Positions 31,404-40,338 of a DNA stretch of 64,000 nucleotides are shown here, piece after piece. The stretch comes from Psychrobacillus antarcticus (GTDB lineage: Bacteria > Bacillota > Bacilli > Bacillales_A > Planococcaceae), in assembly GCF_029533155.1 (NCBI RefSeq), contig NZ_JAIZDB010000024.1, positions 1 to 64,000 of the forward strand, in the 5' to 3' direction. Position numbers and translations under genes: made by a program. The notes below the pieces were generated by a model. That model searched no databases, was not told where the DNA came from, and worked only from the letters and a program-made list of their open reading frames with translations. The stretch's first letter is position 1. Each line of letters begins with the position of its first letter.

Positions 31404-31943
31404 ATGTCGAATAAAGTAGAAGAAGAATCTTTTTTCATTTCATTTGAAACCGCTGTACTTCAACCTATTGTAGTGAATAATACAACATTTACAAAAGTCA
31501 CTAACTTTTCAGGCGAATCAAACATAATAGGTAAAAAGCCTTTTGATATTGTTCGCCACTCTTGCTCATTTTACGGCTCGTCATTCCAGCATACTGTTCG
31601 ATTATCGAGAGATGCGATTGGAAACTATTTAAAGCTACCTATTCTTATTGCCCATGACTTCGGCAATCCATGTATATTAATACCAATACTCTCTCCAAAA
31701 TCAGATTTAAATGTTTGGTTCTCTTTTAGGGCAATAGAAACATTTTATCCTTCTGAGGATGGATGTGTAGTCGTTTTAACAAATGGACAAAAAATAACTG
31801 TTCCTTCATCTCCGCAGACAATAAGTCGACAGGTTGGATTTGCTAATTTACTAAATATGCATTTACTAAAACGAATGAGTTATCTGATGAATACGGGTTA
31901 TATTACTAGAATTCCACAATTTCAAAAAGACTCGCAGTACTAA
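31404..31943 (+). CDS. comK: Competence transcription factor ComK
   Basis: 179-residue member of the ComK family, the master activator of DNA uptake genes in Bacillus. The signature region KPFDIVRHSCSFYGSSF (about 45-61) matches the ComK core, followed by PILIAHDFGNPCILIPILSPKS. ATG 31404 is preceded by AGGGGTGG; the upstream in-frame GTG is part of that site. The gene looks intact, with no prophage insertion. Its stop overlaps the convergent next gene's stop by 4 nt. Confidence 0.88.
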   Translation: MSNKVEEESFFISFETAVLQPIVVNNTTFTKVTNFSGESNIIGKKPFDIVRHSCSFYGSSFQHTVRLSRDAIGNYLKLPILIAHDFGNPCILIPILSPKSDLNVWFSFRAIETFYPSEDGCVVVLTNGQKITVPSSPQTISRQVGFANLLNMHLLKRMSYLMNTGYITRIPQFQKDSQY

Positions 31944-32305
31944 CGAAGTCTTTCTACTACCGCCAAATATATAGAGAGTAGTTCTTCGACTCTGTTACGG
32001 AGACGAACGTTTAGGTAACGACGATGTTCTTCATAACCTCCATGAAAAAATACATACTCTGTGAACATATCATCTCCCTCTCCTCGAAGAACTTTCATAC
32101 TGTGACGCTTCATATACATATGCGTCTGTTTTAATTCTTTCTGCACTTGCTTTCCTGCTTCTTCTACTAAAATGATATATGGACGCTTCAATTTAAATGG
32201 AGCCTTCTCAAAAATAGTTCGATCTTTTTCTAAAATAGTCAAGACCATTGGAAGATAGATCATGTTTTCAAAATATGGAATTGCCTCTTCCGGTATTAAT
32301 GGCAT
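31940..32305 (-). CDS. Conserved hypothetical protein (YhjD-like)
   Basis: About 121 residues from ATG 32305, which has an excellent ribosome site (GGAGGAG, 8 nt). The frame is open a further 28 codons upstream without such a site. The conserved run is MIYLPMVLTILEKDRTIFEKAPFKLKRPY, then a charged helical region. It resembles Bacillus YhjD proteins of unknown function. No membrane segment or motif for an enzyme is seen. Confidence 0.65.
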   Translation of the reverse strand: MPLIPEEAIPYFENMIYLPMVLTILEKDRTIFEKAPFKLKRPYIILVEEAGKQVQKELKQTHMYMKRHSMKVLRGEGDDMFTEYVFFHGGYEEHRRYLNVRLRNRVEELLSIYLAVVERLR

Positions 32306-32423
32306 AACTACTCCTCCTTCTCCAATTAGGAACGTGTGTTCTGTTTTTAATTGTACTACTTTTATCGGAAAATGCAACAACCGAGTCATTGGTATTTAAA
32401 TGAAACAGTAGAAAAAAATTCAA
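32306..32423. other. Short upstream region of the YhjD-like gene
   Basis: Contains the gene's ribosome site and probably its promoter; no clear -35/-10 pair is assigned. Repeat copy 3 begins right after it. Confidence 0.4.
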
Positions 32424-32925
32424 AAAAACCGGGCAATAAAATGCCCGGTCCTTTAAGATTTAAACCTTTTTCTACTGTTTGCGAAAGGCTTTGGACAGAC
32501 TTATTGCTATCTAATTACCGTTTGATTTTTTAAAGATGCTGGTCGTGACTGAAGACACGACCAGCATCTTTTTTTCTCGGTAATCTTATGACTATTGACT
32601 GTCCGTCACCCTTCTACAACTTCTAGAAATAAGTAGTGCATTTTTTGTTAACTAGAGAAAAGATACTTCCCTATTCCTAGAAGAAGCTCACAAAGATGCA
32701 ATTTTGTTCGATATTCCTCTACTTTATTGGGTAGACACTTCCTATTTTTCATTATTTCCACTAGTAAAAAAGGGACTCTACTGACTTCATCCTTCATTCA
32801 ACAGACGTCTTTATCGTTATATTAGCTTTGACTACTCTGATCATCTAAGCAATAGGCTATTCTATATTTTATAGAGGAGTACTACAGAGTAAATTGATTG
32901 AAGTGGAAAGCGACTGTCTTTAAGG
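32424..32925 (+). repeat. Composite repeat copy 3
   Basis: A roughly 500-bp non-coding element between two minus-strand genes. It has the clearest left hairpin (ACCGGGCA-loop-TGCCCGGT, 32428-32450), the A-module hairpin (32533-32575), the TTTATTGG...TTATTTCCACTAGTAAAA block and the middle module (about 32800-32893). It ends just inside the B module: TTGATTGAAGTGGAAAGCGACT at 32896-32917, after which the GC-rich core is missing. Confidence 0.85.
32533..32575 (+). terminator. A-module hairpin of repeat copy 3
   Basis: 15-bp perfect stem (32533-32547 with 32556-32570) followed by seven T residues, nearly identical to the one at 22355. The nearest plus-strand gene upstream is comK, about 590 nt away, so a terminator role is less obvious here. 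Confidence 0.8.
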
Positions 32926-32950
32926 AACAAAACTGTATACTTTTCTTTTC

Positions 32951-32986
32951 AAAAAAACAACTGCCATCTCTTAAAGTGGCAGTTGT
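32951..32986 (-). terminator. Terminator after the EAL-HDOD gene
   Basis: AACAACTGCCA/TGGCAGTTGTT stem followed on the minus strand by seven T residues. Confidence 0.9.
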
Positions 32987-32988
32987 TC

Positions 32989-34218
32989 TTAACCTATTAT
33001 ATCCATAGCCCAACTTCGGGCTTCTAAATAATATTTGTTTAATGTAGCATGATCGATACCCATAGTCTCAGCACCTTCGATCATGTCATTCCACCTCACC
33101 TCGTCACATGCTACCGACAGCTCTAGAAAAAGAGTCATTGGAGTACGACTTCCTGAAAGTGTTTCTATTACCTCATCCGTGAGAGGTAATCCTTGAAGTA
33201 AATGACTCATCTTCCGATGCAGTAATGTGTCGATTAAGGAAAACAGTCCTACTAGAAAATATTCTGAAGAGTTTTGTAAAAATTGTTTTTTAGCCAACAG
33301 CTCACAAAACTTCGCCCGGAATAAGGAAGCTTCAATAAGAGCCATTCCACTTCCTTTAGAATTAGCCTTCGATTCTCTTAACAATAGTACATATAACCAA
33401 TGACTCAATTCTTCAAGTCCCAACATCACCACCGCTTGTTTAATGGAACGAATTTTATATTTTTTTCTAGCGGCTGGTGAGTTAATGATTTTCAAAACTT
33501 TAAAGGAGAGTGACACATCACGCTCGATTTCTTCTGCTACCTTTTCAATCGAAGAATCCTTGTTGTTAAGTAAGCTAATAATTCGAAAATATTGGGCCAT
33601 ATTAGCAGGGATCTCCGTCCCTTTAATAATTTCAGGTTTGGCAAAAAAGTATCCCTGGAATAATCCGTACCCAGCCTCTTTAGCATGATAAAATTCTTCA
33701 CGTGTCTCTACTTTTTCAGCTAAAAGTACAACATGTGGATAATTTTTCTTCACAATTCTTTCAATAACTTGTCTCTCAGAAGGTTTGCTCAAAATAAAAT
33801 CGACTTTGATAAAATTAACTAAACTGAATAATTCATCATATAAATTTATATTCTTATGTAAAATAAAATCATCTAAAGCAAGTAAAAAACCTAATTTTTT
33901 AATATTTTTAAGCTTTTGAATTAAAGATGGCGTGATTGGAATATCCTCTAAAACTTCCACAACTATACGTTTAGGTGGAATCTTGCCTAATACTGTGTTG
34001 TCTAATAAATTTTCCGTAAAATTGATAAAACATAATTTATCTCCAACAAGGTTATTTATACCTATTGTCAAAAATGAATGAGTTAATACCTCTAAAGTTG
34101 CTAAATCCCCGTCTATAATAGGGAATGCATTCGTATCACTATCACGATACAATAATTCGAAGGCAAAAATATGCTCATTTTTGGTGAAAATAGGTTGTCT
34201 CGCCACAAAAATATCCAT
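32989..34218 (-). CDS. EAL-HDOD domain signalling protein (YuxH-like)
   Basis: 409 residues: an N-terminal EAL domain (about 1-205) and a C-terminal HDOD domain (about 210-400). Several EAL residues remain: FELLYR in place of EAL, an asparagine in FINFT, VEVLE, LDD, KVD and AEKVET, then QGYFFAKP. The loop after DDF reads ILH where active phosphodiesterases have GTG. Loss of that loop suggests it binds or no longer hydrolyses cyclic di-GMP. It resembles YuxH/CdgJ-like proteins linked to motility and piliation in other bacteria. Monocistronic, with its own terminator. Confidence 0.85.
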   Translation of the reverse strand: MDIFVARQPIFTKNEHIFAFELLYRDSDTNAFPIIDGDLATLEVLTHSFLTIGINNLVGDKLCFINFTENLLDNTVLGKIPPKRIVVEVLEDIPITPSLIQKLKNIKKLGFLLALDDFILHKNINLYDELFSLVNFIKVDFILSKPSERQVIERIVKKNYPHVVLLAEKVETREEFYHAKEAGYGLFQGYFFAKPEIIKGTEIPANMAQYFRIISLLNNKDSSIEKVAEEIERDVSLSFKVLKIINSPAARKKYKIRSIKQAVVMLGLEELSHWLYVLLLRESKANSKGSGMALIEASLFRAKFCELLAKKQFLQNSSEYFLVGLFSLIDTLLHRKMSHLLQGLPLTDEVIETLSGSRTPMTLFLELSVACDEVRWNDMIEGAETMGIDHATLNKYYLEARSWAMDIIG

Positions 34219-34378
34219 ATAAACTCCTCAAATCCATCAATATTCAATATATTTATTATAGCAAATCTTTCCAAGAAAATCGATATAGTTCCAACTTTAT
34301 TCCTATGGATGACAGAAAACTTAGAACGTGATATGTTTGGTGTTGGGGGAGAGTAATAGTTGAAAGGGGAAAAAAGTT

Positions 34379-35155
34379 ATGGAATTAATCCATTATACAC
34401 AACAGGGTAATTTAGCATATGTCACTCTAAATAGACCAGACGCATTAAATGCCTTTAATTATGAGATGCTTCGCAACCTTGGAGATATAGCAGAATCTAT
34501 TCGTATTAATCCGGATATCCGTGTAGTTATTTTCACAGGCGCAGGAGAAAAGTCATTTAGCGTTGGTGCAGACTTAAAGGAGCGAAAAACATTAACTGAT
34601 CAACAAGTAAAACGTAATATATACAAAATTGGAGAAGTATTTACTGCAGTTGCAAACCTTCCACAACCAACAATAGCTATGCTCAATGGCTATGCTTTTG
34701 GGGGCGGAATGGAATTAGCACTTGCCTGTGATTTTAGAATTGCTTCTGATGATATTCAACTCGGGTTAACTGAGACAAGTTTGGCAATAATCCCTGGTGC
34801 CGGTGGAACACAACGTCTACCTAGACTTATCGGAGAATCCAAAGCATTAGAACTAATTCTAACTGCTAAAAGACTAAAAGCAGATGAAGCAATGTCCTAC
34901 GGATTAGTAACCAAAGTGGTAGCGAAAGAAACACTACAAGCAGAAACGGAGGCATTTGCAGCACTAATGCTTGCAAATGGACCGATTGCGTTACAACAAG
35001 CTAAGTTTGCTGTAAAATACGGGATGAATGTAGACCTTCAAACTGGTTTAAACATTGAAAGAAAAGCATATGAAATAACCATTCCTACAGAAGATCGATT
35101 AGAAGCCCTGCAAGCCTTCGGAGAAAAAAGAAAGCCTGTTTTCAAGGGGAAATAA
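34379..35155 (+). CDS. Enoyl-CoA hydratase/isomerase family protein
   Basis: 258-residue crotonase-fold enzyme. The oxyanion-hole segments AGEKSFSVGADLKE and YAFGGGMELALACDFRIAS are present, and the two catalytic glutamates are kept (GGGMELAL and GLTETSLAIIPGAGGTQRLPR). It hydrates enoyl-CoA in fatty-acid or branched-chain amino acid breakdown; similarity to YngF suggests methylglutaconyl-CoA, but the substrate is not certain. AAAGGGGA precedes the ATG. No beta-oxidation genes adjoin it. Confidence 0.88.
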   Translation: MELIHYTQQGNLAYVTLNRPDALNAFNYEMLRNLGDIAESIRINPDIRVVIFTGAGEKSFSVGADLKERKTLTDQQVKRNIYKIGEVFTAVANLPQPTIAMLNGYAFGGGMELALACDFRIASDDIQLGLTETSLAIIPGAGGTQRLPRLIGESKALELILTAKRLKADEAMSYGLVTKVVAKETLQAETEAFAALMLANGPIALQQAKFAVKYGMNVDLQTGLNIERKAYEITIPTEDRLEALQAFGEKRKPVFKGK

Positions 35156-35166
35156 ATTTCCCTAAT

Positions 35167-35212
35167 AAAAAAAGGGTAGATATCTGCTTTACGCAGTTAT
35201 CTATCCTTTTTC
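35167..35212. terminator. Bidirectional terminator between convergent genes
   Basis: A 19-nt inverted repeat with one mismatch (AAAAAGGGTAGATA.../...TATCTATCCTTTTT), with T-runs on both sides, serves the enoyl-CoA hydratase gene and the DUF378 gene. Confidence 0.85.
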
Positions 35213-35214
35213 GA

Positions 35215-35532
35215 TTATTTTTTCAGCTCTTTTTCCTTCAAAGTTTCCTCATTAATATCTTTGAATTCAGGTTCATCACCGAATTCCGTCTGGAGATTAC
35301 GATAATCGCCTGTTCCCCTTGGTTCAACTACTTCGTCCGTATCTGGTAGGAATAGAAGTGGAATGCAGACTAATCCACTTATGCCAACCAATGCATAGAT
35401 CACCTTAGAAAATAGTGCAGTTTGCCCTCCGAAAATAGAAGCAACTAAATCAAATTCGAAAAAGCCGATCAATCCCCAGTTAATTGCACCAATAATAACG
35501 AGAGCCAAAGCAAGCCGACGGATAAATCCCAA
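35215..35532 (-). CDS. DUF378 membrane protein (YuzA-like)
   Basis: About 105 residues from a TTG at 35532, chosen because AAGGAGGAG lies 8 nt upstream; ATG codons further up lie within or before that site. Two membrane segments (about 3-25 and 40-66) contain the family run LALVIIGAINWGLIGFFEFDLVA and IYALVGISGLVCI. The C-terminal 40 residues are highly charged and probably cytoplasmic. Function unknown. Confidence 0.8.
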   Translation of the reverse strand: MGFIRRLALALVIIGAINWGLIGFFEFDLVASIFGGQTALFSKVIYALVGISGLVCIPLLFLPDTDEVVEPRGTGDYRNLQTEFGDEPEFKDINEETLKEKELKK

Positions 35533-35735
35533 GATTAACTCCTCCTTCATTTGTTGTATGAATGATAGCGACGATATGGGATAACATATCGTAAACAACT
35601 AAGATTCGTTCTTATCTTTCACCAGAAGTAACGATTCATACATGAAGAGGAATTAAAATCCGAAAACCTATTATGAACAGTAATTATTATATTGCCTCAT
35701 CTACACTCATACAGTATATAAAGAAAACTCTAAAA

Positions 35736-36617
35736 TCAGGTGACTATTTTTATTTTATCTTTTTTCATAAATCCCATTTTTGTTTCGGAAATTAGAATAG
35801 CTAAAAGGATAAGCAATGCACCGATAATCATCCTGCCTGTCATGACCTCACTTAAGATGATAATGGAAAAGACCATGCCCCAAAAAGATTCAGTAGCTAA
35901 AATAATTGCTGCCTTTGTTTCTGTTATGTATTTTTGAGCCACTGTTTGCATTAGAAAAGCAATCGTAGTGGAGAAAATTCCTAAGTATAACAGATTCATC
36001 ATACCCTCAGTTTCCATGGAAAAACTTGTTTCTGCTCTAAATAATACGACGATGCACCCAATAGCTGCCGCAGTAACCATTTGTACAATAGTTAGCACAA
36101 CAGGTTCTTCTGTCTTAACAAACTTAGCCGTGTAAAAAATATGAAAAGCAAATCCTACCGCACAACCTAAGGTCAATAAATCCCCTACATTCACGTCAGT
36201 GGAAAACTTCAAAGATAGAACTGCAATACCAACAATAGCGAGAATTGCACCTGTTAGTTCATACATATCTATTTTTCGTTTGTAAATAAGAAATCCTATA
36301 AACGGTACGATAACTACATTCACGGCCGTCAAAAAAGCATTTTTTGATGGTGTCGTGAATTGCAAACCCACTGTTTGAAGAGCAAAAGCTATATATAAAA
36401 ATATCCCTAATATTGCCCCTTTAAGCAGCGTGCTTTTCTTTAAGTTATACAACTTTTTGAAAAATAGAAGACTTAATATAACAGCTCCGATTAAAAACCT
36501 ACCAGCTAAAATCTGATACGGCGTATAGTGTTCCAAGGCCACTGCACTTGCTACAAACCCACTTCCCCAAATGATTGCCGTGAAAACAAGCAATATTTCT
36601 CCAATGTACTTACCCAT
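35736..36617 (-). CDS. EamA-family (DMT) transporter 1
   Basis: About 293 residues with ten predicted membrane helices in two EamA repeats (GEILLVFTAIIWGSGFVASA and, in the second half, DLLTLGCAVGFAFHIFYTAKF). It exports or imports small metabolites; substrate unknown. ATG 36617 fits the start of helix 1; the longer frame adds 17 polar codons without a ribosome site. Confidence 0.85.
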   Translation of the reverse strand: MGKYIGEILLVFTAIIWGSGFVASAVALEHYTPYQILAGRFLIGAVILSLLFFKKLYNLKKSTLLKGAILGIFLYIAFALQTVGLQFTTPSKNAFLTAVNVVIVPFIGFLIYKRKIDMYELTGAILAIVGIAVLSLKFSTDVNVGDLLTLGCAVGFAFHIFYTAKFVKTEEPVVLTIVQMVTAAAIGCIVVLFRAETSFSMETEGMMNLLYLGIFSTTIAFLMQTVAQKYITETKAAIILATESFWGMVFSIIILSEVMTGRMIIGALLILLAILISETKMGFMKKDKIKIVT

Positions 36618-36721
36618 TATTTCCACCAACCTTTTTTCACTAGAACTAGTATATCGCAAAAGCTCCAAAAAAAGCTCCTTCTCCTACAAAATTTCAGTTG
36701 TAGTGGAAGTCGCTATTTAAA

Positions 36722-37690
36722 TTAGGATATACTTTCTTGTAAACTCTGTTTTGCTCGTTGCCTTGTCTCTTTCTTTTGAACTAAACGCACAAAAATATTA
36801 TTAGAAAGAAGGGACAGTATTATTAAGGTTACTCCTATAATCTCAAAGATAGTTATATGAGTTCCTTGAACACTTGAAATAACAAGGGTCGTCACTGGAA
36901 CAAAGTTAATGAACAACAAAGCATTTAAAGGGGTAAGAATACTTACACCAACATTCCACCCAACTAAAGCAATAACTCCTGGAAAGATAATCATGAATAG
37001 TAGATGTGGACTAACTGTTTGAATCGTATCAAATGTTGGTATGGAGACGTATCCTACCATTGTTGCTATTGCTACAATAACTGCTGCAGAAATCGTGCCT
37101 AGCAAACAACTTAATGTCGAGTAACGCAGCACAGACCAACCTCTAAATTTATCTCCTCCCATCGTATAAATAACCCATCCAATTACTGCGATTAAGATCA
37201 ATAGCGATGGAATAATATTATTTGTTGCGGAAAGAAAGGAACCGATATCTCCTTTCGTAATAACAAGTATCGCTCCAACGAATGAGACAATAACACATAA
37301 TAATGTAAATGAATAAGGGCGGTGTCTATAAAAAAACCAAACGATAATAATAGATATCATCGGCATTAAAGATTCCATAATAGATGCCACCATTACACCT
37401 GGCTCTCCTAGTAAATCCTCGCCCCAGAAAATAAGTAAATTATAGACGGTAAATGCCATAGTACCGAAAAACCATAATAACTTTCCTTTTCCCTCCATAC
37501 GAAAAGCTTTGAAGCCTTCCTTCCATAATAAAAGAACTACCAAAATAATAGTGACTGCTCCATAACGGAACAGAGTAAAATAAAACGGGTCAATATATGT
37601 AAAAGCATGATGAGCTACCGGAAACATAGCTCCCCATGACACGCTAGCAATAAAACATAAAAATGCCCCTAAAAAAATATTATTTTTCAT
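36722..37690 (-). CDS. EamA-family (DMT) transporter 2
   Basis: 322 residues and ten predicted helices in two EamA repeats (FLCFIASVSWGAMFPVAHHAFTY and ILIAVIGWVIYTMGG). It is divergent from a LysR regulator, so it is the likely target of that regulator, probably as an exporter of an amino acid or drug-like metabolite. The gene at 35736 is a paralogue in tandem. Confidence 0.88.
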   Translation of the reverse strand: MKNNIFLGAFLCFIASVSWGAMFPVAHHAFTYIDPFYFTLFRYGAVTIILVVLLLWKEGFKAFRMEGKGKLLWFFGTMAFTVYNLLIFWGEDLLGEPGVMVASIMESLMPMISIIIVWFFYRHRPYSFTLLCVIVSFVGAILVITKGDIGSFLSATNNIIPSLLILIAVIGWVIYTMGGDKFRGWSVLRYSTLSCLLGTISAAVIVAIATMVGYVSIPTFDTIQTVSPHLLFMIIFPGVIALVGWNVGVSILTPLNALLFINFVPVTTLVISSVQGTHITIFEIIGVTLIILSLLSNNIFVRLVQKKETRQRAKQSLQESIS

Positions 37691-37765
37691 AAATATACAA
37701 CCCCCTTAACATATCCCCTTATTAAACGACAAGATTACCTATCATGTAAAACGATTATTTTTGAT

Positions 37766-37795
37766 GTTATATATCATTTTTAGTGATATCATAAC
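37766..37795. promoter_or_regulatory. Inverted repeat in the LysR-transporter intergenic region
   Basis: GTTATATATCA and TGATATCATAAC form a 30-bp imperfect palindrome (one bulged base) between the divergent genes. LysR proteins bind such sites (T-N11-A type) to control both the partner gene and themselves. Confidence 0.55.
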
Positions 37796-37818
37796 ACCAG
37801 ACAAGGGGGAGCTATAAA

Positions 37819-38697
37819 ATGGAGTTAAAAGATTTAGAAATATTTCAACTTGTTGCTCAAAAAGGAACCATCACCGAGGTCGCAAAAGAACTAAGCTACG
37901 TTCAGTCCAATATTACAGCTCGCATAAAGAAACTTGAATTAGAGCTAAACACGCCGTTATTTAATCGTCATAATAGAGGAATGAGTTTAACCCCCGAAGG
38001 AAAAAAATTATTAGTATATTGCGAGCAAATTCTGTTGCTAACTAGAGAAATGAAAAAAGTGGTACAAAATAAAGACCAACCTTCAGGGAAATTAGCAATT
38101 GGAACAGTCGAAACTGTTATAAAACTACCAACCATTTTATCTACCTTTACTAAAAAGTATAAAGAGGTAGACCTGTCTCTTTTCTCAGGTGTCACCGAAA
38201 AGCTACAGGATGAAGTATTGAATCATCGATTAGACGGGGCATTCGTTACAGAAACGACTCCTCACCCAGAACTTGTCTCTCACGACGTTTTTCAAGAGGA
38301 GCTAGTATTAATATCCAATAAAAATACAACAACAATGGAGCAACTGAAAGATGAACCCTTTTTATGTTTTAGTAAAGGCTGTGGATATAGAGCAAGGTTA
38401 GAAGCTTGGTATAAAGATGAAAATATAACTCCTAAAAAAGTAATGGAGTTTGGAACGTTAGAAACTATCTTAAGTAGTGTAGTCGCTGGCTTAGGCATTA
38501 CCTTTATTCCCAAATCAGCGATTTTACATTTAGAAGCCCGAGGACTAATCCAATGTCATTTATTGCCGACCAAATATAGTGAAATTAAAACCGTATTTAT
38601 AAGACGTTCGAATTCATATTTAACAACGACCGTCGAAAGGTTTATCGAAACGATTGATTCAAGTAAAGCAGAAGCTTCTGAGGTATTGCTATATTAG
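37819..38697 (+). CDS. LysR-family transcriptional regulator
   Basis: 292 residues. The N-terminal winged helix-turn-helix is clear (about 1-60: LEIFQLVAQKGTITEVAKELSYVQSNITARIKKLE) and the C-terminal region (about 90-285) is a substrate-binding-like effector domain. AAGGGGGA lies before the ATG. It probably regulates the divergent EamA transporter. The effector is unknown; ArgP/CzcR-like relatives sense amino acids or metabolites. Confidence 0.92.
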   Translation: MELKDLEIFQLVAQKGTITEVAKELSYVQSNITARIKKLELELNTPLFNRHNRGMSLTPEGKKLLVYCEQILLLTREMKKVVQNKDQPSGKLAIGTVETVIKLPTILSTFTKKYKEVDLSLFSGVTEKLQDEVLNHRLDGAFVTETTPHPELVSHDVFQEELVLISNKNTTTMEQLKDEPFLCFSKGCGYRARLEAWYKDENITPKKVMEFGTLETILSSVVAGLGITFIPKSAILHLEARGLIQCHLLPTKYSEIKTVFIRRSNSYLTTTVERFIETIDSSKAEASEVLLY

Positions 38698-38724
38698 AGA
38701 ATAGTGGGATTTCTAAAATTTAAA

Positions 38725-39245
38725 ACTGAGAAAAATCGGACAAGAAAGATGCCTGATCTCTATAAGTTCAAAACCTGTTTCTAGCGTTTCCAAAGTGCTT
38801 TGGACAGACTTATCGCTATATTATTAACCGGTTAATTTTTGAAAGGGTGGTCGTGACTGAAGCCACGACCACCCTTCTTTTTCCGGTAATCTTATCGCAT
38901 TTGTCTATCCGCCGCCCTCCTGCAACTCTTAGAAACAGGTTAGTGCGTTTTTGGGTAACTAAAGAAAAGATGCTTTCCTATTCCGCTTCTTTATTTAGAA
39001 AACACTTACTATTTCTCTTTATTTCCACTAGTACAAAAAAATCTGCCTTCTTCATCTATCATTGGATAATAGCATTTCTAATTCAAAATCAATTCCAAAT
39101 TATTTGATTCCTCTCTAAAAATGCCTCACCCCACGAAGGCCAACAGGAAGTTGGTCACGAAGGCGTTGCCACACGAGGTGGCGCTCTTAGCCTTTGTTCA
39201 CCACCTAGAACGGAAATCAGCAGTATTATTCATTCTTTCTTGGAT
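38725..39245 (+). repeat. Composite repeat copy 4
   Basis: About 520 bp after the LysR gene. A decayed left hairpin (38727-38750), an A-module hairpin with altered arms (38843-38880), the CTTTATTTAGAAAACACTTACT...TTATTTCCACTAGTA block and the right half of the B module (about 39121-39226, CCTCACCCCACGAAGGCCAAC to CGGAAATCAGCAG) are present; most of the middle module and the left half of B are missing. Confidence 0.85.
38843..38880 (+). terminator. A-module hairpin of repeat copy 4
   Basis: 13-bp perfect stem (38843-38855 with 38864-38876) with a T-rich tail. The base of the stem is GGGTGG/CCACCC where copies 2 and 3 have GATGCTGG/CCAGCATC: both sides changed together. It probably terminates the LysR gene. 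Confidence 0.8.
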
Positions 39246-39283
39246 CATATACCCTGTATTCACGGAACATTTTATATACTTTC

Positions 39284-39334
39284 TTCAAAAAAACCAGGCG
39301 TCATCTCTTCAAATACTAGAGATGACGCTTTTTA
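39284..39334. terminator. Terminator upstream of the DUF2268 3' end
   Basis: GCGTCATCTCT/AGAGATGACGC, an 11-bp perfect stem with T-run to the right and A-rich flank to the left. It can end the minus-strand DUF2268 gene. Confidence 0.85.
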
Positions 39335-39350
39335 TATAGAGAATATATAA

Positions 39351-40190
39351 TTATAATGCGAAATCAGAGCCTGCTATTATTTCATCGGAGGATTTTAGGA
39401 GCAATTCCTTCATAACAAAAGGGCCGCGTTTTTTATTGTATGAATATACAATTTGATAGCCAATATGATAGCCAATCCACTTTGGAAACGGGGTGTTAGT
39501 TTGACCAAACAAGTAGAGCTGGTGATTTTTAATTCCTTTGATTTTCAGGCCAGGAGCAAAATGCCTATGCCATACCTCGCTCGCCTCTTCGAAACGATAC
39601 ATATTAGCCCATGGTGCTAGCCATTTTTTACCGTACAATTGCTTTACTGCAAACTCTCCAAGACCTTCAATAATAATCGAATCATTTAAGGGAATAGCAG
39701 CTGGGGGAGAATCTATAAAATGCAATCTACATACATGATTATACTCATGTGCTACTAAAGCCTTCACCTCTTCTTTAGCAAGATCAGGCGATACGAAGAG
39801 AAAAAGTACTTTTTTATAAGCGATGCCATTTTTACGGGGAATATCCTTTCTCCGCAAGGTGCTTTCTTTTTTTATTGGGAAAATATAAATAGAAACCTTC
39901 GGGCCATCCCATAACTCTCGCAAATATTTATATTCTTGTTTCACGATATCCCAAACATTTTTGGCTTCTAATTCTCGCACCATTTTCTTTAAAGATTTCC
40001 ATTCAGTTGGATCAAATAAACCATGTTTTAAAAGTTCATATTGTATGACCTCTGGATTTACCTCCGGAAAAAACTTCATAACTGGATCACATATAATCTC
40101 TCGTTGTAAAGTTTCCACCCCTCTCCCGCCTTGTTCTTCGCATCTTTCTGCAAATGTAGAAAGCATATTTCTCGTTTCTTTGACAGACAT
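39351..40190 (-). CDS. DUF2268 putative zinc peptidase (YjaZ-like)
   Basis: 279 residues. The motif VAHEYNHVCR (His148, Glu149, His152) is a gluzincin-type HExxH zinc site. The glutamate of GLGEFAVKQLYG, about 30 residues later, is a likely third ligand. No signal peptide or membrane segment is seen, so a cytoplasmic enzyme is likely. YjaZ of Bacillus subtilis has this domain; its substrate is not known. AAGGAGAG precedes the ATG. Confidence 0.85.
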   Translation of the reverse strand: MSVKETRNMLSTFAERCEEQGGRGVETLQREIICDPVMKFFPEVNPEVIQYELLKHGLFDPTEWKSLKKMVRELEAKNVWDIVKQEYKYLRELWDGPKVSIYIFPIKKESTLRRKDIPRKNGIAYKKVLFLFVSPDLAKEEVKALVAHEYNHVCRLHFIDSPPAAIPLNDSIIIEGLGEFAVKQLYGKKWLAPWANMYRFEEASEVWHRHFAPGLKIKGIKNHQLYLFGQTNTPFPKWIGYHIGYQIVYSYNKKRGPFVMKELLLKSSDEIIAGSDFAL

Positions 40191-40338
40191 GAATTCTCTC
40201 CTTTTTCATCTTATAGCATATGTTTATAATTTTATTTAGCCACTAGAGGTATAGACAAGTGTCTCTAGCAAGTCCGCATAGCCAACATAAACTAATAGAG
40301 CATACTTGTATGTAGTTTTGTGGAGAGGAGGACTATAG

